Below are positions 59,371 to 64,000 of a stretch of DNA of 64,000 nucleotides, one piece after another. The DNA comes from Lates calcarifer (lineage: Eukaryota > Chordata > Actinopteri > Centropomidae). Made by a program: the position numbers and the translations under genes. Each line of letters starts with the position of its first letter. The stretch's first letter is position 1. The stretch lies in contig NC_066843.1 in NCBI RefSeq assembly GCF_001640805.2, positions 1,955,777 to 2,019,776 on the forward strand. The letters are read 5' to 3'. The notes under the pieces are model-generated. The model ran no database searches. It had not been told where the DNA came from and worked only from the letters and a program-made list of their open reading frames with translations.

Positions 59371-61179
59371 AGGTGGCAGAGGAGAGAAGCAGCAGTAGTC
59401 TGGACCCTGAGGATTGGATTTGAGAACATTGGCCTGACTTATTGATTGGTACTAAACTTAGCATAGCATTGCTACAGTACTGTTTGGTTGTGTGTGTGTG
59501 TGTTCTTGAACTTCTGGTTTATAAAAATGAACTAACTGCTCCAACAAAGTTGCTATCTACGGCAGGAATCACTGCTACCAGCAGATACTTTATGTTTTGG
59601 ATGTGAGTGTAGAGTTAAGGCTGGAGTAAGGATTAGGTTTAAATTAGAGCAGCCTGTACACACGATAGTGCAGAACTAACATGAAGAAATGCACACCTAG
59701 TACTATAAAATTTCCAATCATGCTATATGAAATATCAATGCATGTATCATAGAGAAGTACATTTAATTGACATAGCTTGATAAAAATGTCTGTTTTTGGC
59801 TAATTCAGTAACGACAAATCGAGATTTTTTGATCCACTGAAGAAGAAATCCTCCGTGGTAAAGCTTTGCAGCCCACCCACACTGTGTTCTTTGAGTGAGG
59901 TCTTTTTAAGTGCACATATATTTTAATGTAAAGCATATTGAGTTTATTTTACTTAAATCACCTTGCCTTGCAAAAAGTCTGTGAATCTGTGATTGCCATG
60001 AGGCCGTTAAGATTTGCAACCTTGCCCGCAATGGTCTTATACTGCAGGGATATTAAAGGGAAAGCTGCCTCTCTATCTTCTCATGGTGTACTATATATCA
60101 TTGACTGTATGTGATGTCTGATCAATGCAGGGCAGAAAGGGATGTGTTGATGAAAAAGTGATGAGAAGATGTGGCTAAAACCCTTCAGTTATGTACTCTG
60201 AGATATGTGTAGTTCACTGTAGCTCTGTTACCTGCTCCAACTGTGGAAATATATAAAGAAAATATAGAGCTAGTGGGAGTTTACAGCAGGATAATATATT
60301 TTGATACCATATTTTGTGTACCTGTATTAGTAGACTGCTGGTAGTGGTGTTAGTTTGAAGCAATCACCAGCGCCAGTGAAGTTCATGATTTAGATGTGTG
60401 TGTATGGTGAATGAATTTTATTTTTCCTGCTAAAAACTGAGGGTTTAGGGACAGAGACTAACGTTTGTTGTACAGATTGTTAGCCCCAGAGACTGGCTTG
60501 TAATTTTAAATACCAACAGAAGTATACATGTACGAGTACATCTTGACAACCATGCCCTTTTGTATCTCTTGTATTTATTCTTTCCTGCTATTAAGCTCCT
60601 CTGTAACCAACTGCTCCAACCCTGGAAGACAAAATGGGCAAATGCATATTTGCTGGGTGACACATTAGCCTCTCCATATACATCCAGTAGTCACACGCTT
60701 ACATGCACCATGTGACATCGTCCCCACGAGCAACTCTTGCCGCCACTGAATTTTTCATCATTGATCTGATGTGATTTCCATGCTTGGCCGTCTCTCTGCC
60801 CTGTCAGCTCTCTATCATAGCCTCTCTCGGCCTAGAGGGCTAACAGGGCGTGAGCCGTCGCCTGCGTTTGTTGTCTCCCACCATGCCTCAACAAAACCCT
60901 TCCCTGTCTTCCACCCACCACCTAGGACTATCACACACACACACACACCCCCGGCCTCAGCACTTCGTAACCGCAGGCAAGCCAGACCTTTGGAAAAGAG
61001 GGTGGTAAAACGCTCGATGTATTGACATTGACTGTCCACCACCATAAAGCTCCATCACCCCCCCACCACCACCCTTTTCTTCATTGTCAAAGCAGCAGGA
61101 GGAGCACTAGCTCAGTGTGTGCATGTGTGTGTGTGTGTGTGTGTTTTGGGTGTAGACGGCATGGTGTGGAGGGTTGATA
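59371..61179. other. non-coding, no gene recognised
   Basis: Short GT patches at 59,490-59,502 and 61,118-61,144 and a CA patch at 60,932-60,948. The rest is AT-rich unique DNA. Confidence 0.4.
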
Positions 61180-61680
61180 TATGACGGTGTGGGAGGCAGA
61201 GCCAGTGCCCCTCGGCTTCTGCTCTGCCTCCTCCGATGGAAGCTTTTGAAACGTGCTAATATCTGGCCGGAGCTCAGTGAGCGATGGCCGGAGCCAACCT
61301 GCTGATCTTAGCACTGGGTGCATTAGTTTGCCATAAAGAAGCAGTGATTGTGAGACGCGGCAGGCGAAAACATATGAGGATGAATGACACCATATAAAAG
61401 CCAAGCTCTGTTTCAAAATCCATTAGAGAAGCAAGTGCCTGAGCTCCAAACGCAGCAAAAGCCAGGGCCCGCATCCTATCCTAGCGTCCAATTGAGGCAT
61501 GGATCGCAGATCACTCTTGCAGTTCCTCCCTTAACTGTCCATTTAATCAAAATTTTTAATCAATGCATTAGTACATGACAGCTTTGAGGGGAGAAAAAGC
61601 ATGCTTCACTCGGTGCCAGATATTGGCATCCAAAGATAGGTGGGAGATGAATGCGGCTCATTTGGTGCTAAGATTGAACA
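61180..61680. promoter_or_regulatory. conserved-element-like block
   Basis: 500 bp of unique DNA with CGTGCTAATATCTGGCC, GGTGCATTAGTTTGCC, AAATCCATTAGAG, GTCCATTTAATC, TTTTTAATCAATGCATTAG and GATATTGGCATCC (NFI-like TTGGCA). It is bounded by GT microsatellites on both sides. Strong enhancer look, with no coding frame that makes sense. Confidence 0.45.
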
Positions 61681-61782
61681 AGTGCTTTTTTTTTTTGCTT
61701 GTGTGTGTGTGTGTGTCGACAGACAGACTTTCTTCTGGATTTTATGAGTGCAGACATGTGTGATTGGGTGCGTGTTTTTCCC

Positions 61783-61784
<2 letters not shown>

Positions 61785-61816
<32 letters not shown>
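61785..61816. repeat. (GT)n microsatellite
   Basis: About 16 GT units; a second GT run lies at 61,701-61,717. Confidence 0.95.
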
Positions 61817-61818
<2 letters not shown>

Positions 61819-61839
61819 TCCATAAAATCTCCAGCCCCC

Positions 61840-62340
61840 CCTGTGGCACTGCCTCCTAATTACTCAGATCTGCGCTCAAAGTGAAGAAATAATGAACGAG
61901 AGCTTTAATTATGCCTCCAGACAAAGGATCCCTGATGCCTCCACAACACCGCTGGCACGCTGAGATGGGTGAGGGCAGGTTAAACAGGAACCCTCTCCTC
62001 TGGGTGCAGAAAGCTGGTCAGCCTTGAATGCAGACCAAGCCAGCAACCTGACATGATGCCGGAAACTGCAGATACCAGGGGGGAGGAGGGGAGTCTGTAA
62101 AATGGACTCCCTGATTTAAAAAGAAAAAAGATGAGCTACATAGGTTTGTTATCTCTAACAGATATGACACAACCTTTAATTAGTGGGGATCCCTGAAGCT
62201 CTGGGCCTGAGATATAATCAGCGGACCTTTAGCGAGAGCACAACCCTCCCCTCTCTGGCTACCCCCAGGGCTGGCTGATCGAGACATCCTTGTGCCCCCA
62301 CTTCTACAGTGGGGTTGGCTGGCACTCTGGAGATGCCAGA
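61840..62340. promoter_or_regulatory. conserved-element-like block
   Basis: Unique text with CTCCTAATTACTCAG, GAAATAATGAACGAG, GCTTTAATTATGCCTCC and CCTTTAATTAGTGGGG, then a GC-rich half. Several perfect TAATTA cores occur within 330 bp. The GGGGTGGGGG-type patch at 62,488-62,525 just beyond is simple sequence. Confidence 0.4.
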
Positions 62341-62791
62341 TAATGAGGAAGCCTGTCAGAGGGGCACTTCAAGGGTGCCCCTCCAAAGGCCTCGCTACTT
62401 CTCGACAGAATCCACCAGCACCAAACACTGCTGCTTTGTTTTCTTCAGAGTGCGTCTCCAGAGGTCTTGGCTGTGTGTCCAGTGGGATGGGGTGGGGGTG
62501 GGGGGTGGTGTTGGGGTTGGGCGGAGGCTGGGAGCAGAGAGAGAAACCGCTCCCCTTCGGACTCTACAGCTCAACTGATCACTTCAGAGGCTCAGATGGA
62601 CTAATTATACTCCACACTGTGACTAATGAAGAATATAACAAAGTGCAAGTTCCATATTTACTTTCATACATATTTACAAAGTTTGGGTCTGTGCATAATA
62701 TTGCATAATCCCCAATCTGACATGTTTTTGTTGTTCAGACTCTGGTGGTCCTCCTGATGGGGGAGCTGTGTCCATAGTGAAGTGCACAGTG
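62341..62791. other. non-coding, no gene recognised
   Basis: G-rich patch, then unremarkable DNA up to the transposon. The 138-codon frame starting at 62,292 spans regulatory-like and G-rich DNA and has no domain. Confidence 0.4.
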
Positions 62792-63769
62792 CAGTGGTGG
62801 AAAGTTACAGAGTACATTTACTCATCTTCTGTAGCATCCTGAGGTACATGTCAGTTTCTGCTGCTTCCTACTTCTATCACACTTTATTTCAGAGAGAAAT
62901 ATCTTTTTATTTTTACTTTTTCACTATCACTGAGGTCACTTCCTCACTATGTTCACTTCATCTGGGGGGATTAGCAACCTGAGGTAGTCTGTGTTTCTGC
63001 ATTACTGTTTATAGACTGAAGTTATTTTAGATTCAATATATTTAAATTTCACTTTTAGGCGATAAGTACTTTTTTTTAAAAGTGAAAGTTTAAGTATTTC
63101 CCCAGCAGAACTGTATTCCTGGCAGTGTGGAGAGGGCTTTTGAAACAGACTTTAGGAAGTAAAATTCACTGGAAATATGATTCAACAGTTGAACAAAACC
63201 TGACAAATGCAAGCAATTAAAACATTTTAGAGACTTTTTTTTGTTGCAGTTTTGGAGTCGGCTGCAGGGACTTGGACTCCTGGATAGCAGACCCTGATTG
63301 AAACCTTTAGGGGGGACATAATGACAGAAGTGTAACACAATGAGAGACAACACTGAAGCAAAAAGTAAAAAGTGACAAAAAGAGCGATGACAAAGGGCAG
63401 CAATATTGTTAAAATATTCTCATTCATCTGGTGATAATGTGTCAGTGACTGAGGGAAACAGTGAGAAACATCTTTGTATAATACTGTTAAAAAAAGATCA
63501 TTGTTATTAATACGATATGATTCATAGATTTATCTATTTAACAGGATATAAGTGGTTAATATCAGCTCCACGTCAACCAGCTAAAACATTAAACACTGAT
63601 GCATCAGTATGGTCATAATGATGTTACATAATGTAAGACTTTAAATGTTAAATGTATGTTCACATAAGAACATTTCTGAATGGACGACTTTAGCTTCAAT
63701 GGATTATTTTACACTGTGTCATTGCTGCTCTTACTTAAGTAAAAGATCTGAATACTTCTTCCTCCACTG
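62792..63769 (+). mobile_element. near-complete fish non-autonomous DNA element, ~0.98 kb
   Basis: Opens CAGTGGTGGAAAGTTAC with AGTACATTTACTC, and closes CTTACTTAAGTAAAAGATCT then GAATACTTCTTCCTCCACTG. The two ends are inverted repeats (CAGTGGTGGAAAG against CAGTGGAGGAAGA). Inner landmarks of the family are present: CACTTTATTTCAGAGAGAAA, ATCAGCTCCACGTCAACCAG then CTAAAACATTAAACACTGAT and GCATCAGTA. The stretch 63,090-63,400 does not match the family as I know it and may be a later insertion or decay. It has no transposase frame, so movement would have depended on an enzyme supplied elsewhere. Target duplication is not clear. Confidence 0.75.
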
Positions 63770-63774
63770 TCAGA

Positions 63775-63970
63775 GCGATGGGAGTTAAGGGAAATAAACA
63801 GTCGTCTCTTATGATGATTAGTGCGAGTGCGCGATATTGATCAGCGGTCATACGATAAACAGTGGAGAACAGGAATGCACCGCCGATCGTTTGGGCCCCA
63901 TTAGTCGCTGCTTGTATTGCCTTTGATTATCGCTGACTGAGCTCCCAGTGCATGTGATGGCTTTTTACTG
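63775..63970. promoter_or_regulatory. conserved-element-like block
   Basis: Immediately after the transposon: GATGATTAGTGCGAGTGCGC, GATATTGATCAGCGG, GCCCCATTAGTCGCTGC and GCCTTTGATTATCGC. All unique, with unusually many CpG for an AT-rich region. It may continue beyond the window. Confidence 0.4.
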
Positions 63971-64000
63971 CTAGAACTGCTGCTTTCAACCTTTTTTTCC

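Noticed and set aside
1..64000. tRNA, snoRNA, known microRNAs, CRISPR arrays, prokaryotic operons
   Set aside because: No B-box with a matching cloverleaf, no recognisable mature microRNA sequence, no regularly spaced repeats with unique spacers, and no long overlapping reading frames were seen.

Overview
The window looks like vertebrate, almost certainly teleost fish (spiny-rayed lineage), nuclear DNA. The evidence is AT-leaning, intron-poor sequence with many CA/GT, TA, GAAA and AAT/GAT microsatellites, plus several interspersed repeats whose wording I recognise from fish genomes. These are a Tc1-like transposase relic, short elements ending in CACTGCAAAA-type or CAGTGGTGGAAA-type inverted repeats, and 'agggctgcaac...' elements rich in ATTAATCGATTA-like text. 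There are no bacterial-style operons, and almost every open frame is a chance frame of 60-150 codons. I found no tRNA, rRNA, known microRNA, CRISPR array or complete protein-coding gene.

The window is best described as a regulatory gene desert or long intron around one promoter. Two plus-strand pieces look exonic. At 32,429-32,538 there is a 110-bp open exon with a good acceptor and donor. At about 37,780-38,639 there is a GC-rich leader ending in a strong Kozak start (CCACCATGATGATG), six codons (MMMYFW) and a consensus donor GTGAGT. Both end at a codon boundary, so they could be alternative upstream parts of one gene whose remaining exons lie beyond 64 kb. I could not identify the gene. A weaker open segment lies at 57,476-57,617.

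Layout: 1-8 kb is non-coding with conserved-element-like blocks at 2.8-3.4, 5.05-5.3 and 6.9-7.5 kb. 8.2-12.4 kb holds transposon relics. 15-22 kb has several dense blocks, including twin homeodomain-type sites at 16.92 kb. 23.9-28.6 kb is repeat-rich, interrupted by blocks at 26.4 and 27.0-27.6 kb. 32-39 kb carries the candidate exon and promoter. 39.6-41.1 kb has a local duplication and a repeat. 41.6-50.5 kb is the densest region of non-coding blocks. 53-54.3, 56.6-57.7, 58.7-59.4 and 61.2-62.3 kb hold further blocks, and 62.8-63.8 kb is a nearly complete short transposon.

Calls of 'conserved-element-like' rest on composition only: long, non-repetitive, TAAT/ATTA-rich, GC-balanced text resembling vertebrate enhancers. 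Conservation itself cannot be seen in one sequence. Such density is typical of loci of developmental transcription factors or neural adhesion genes, so the window probably belongs to a regulatory domain of that kind, but this is inference.
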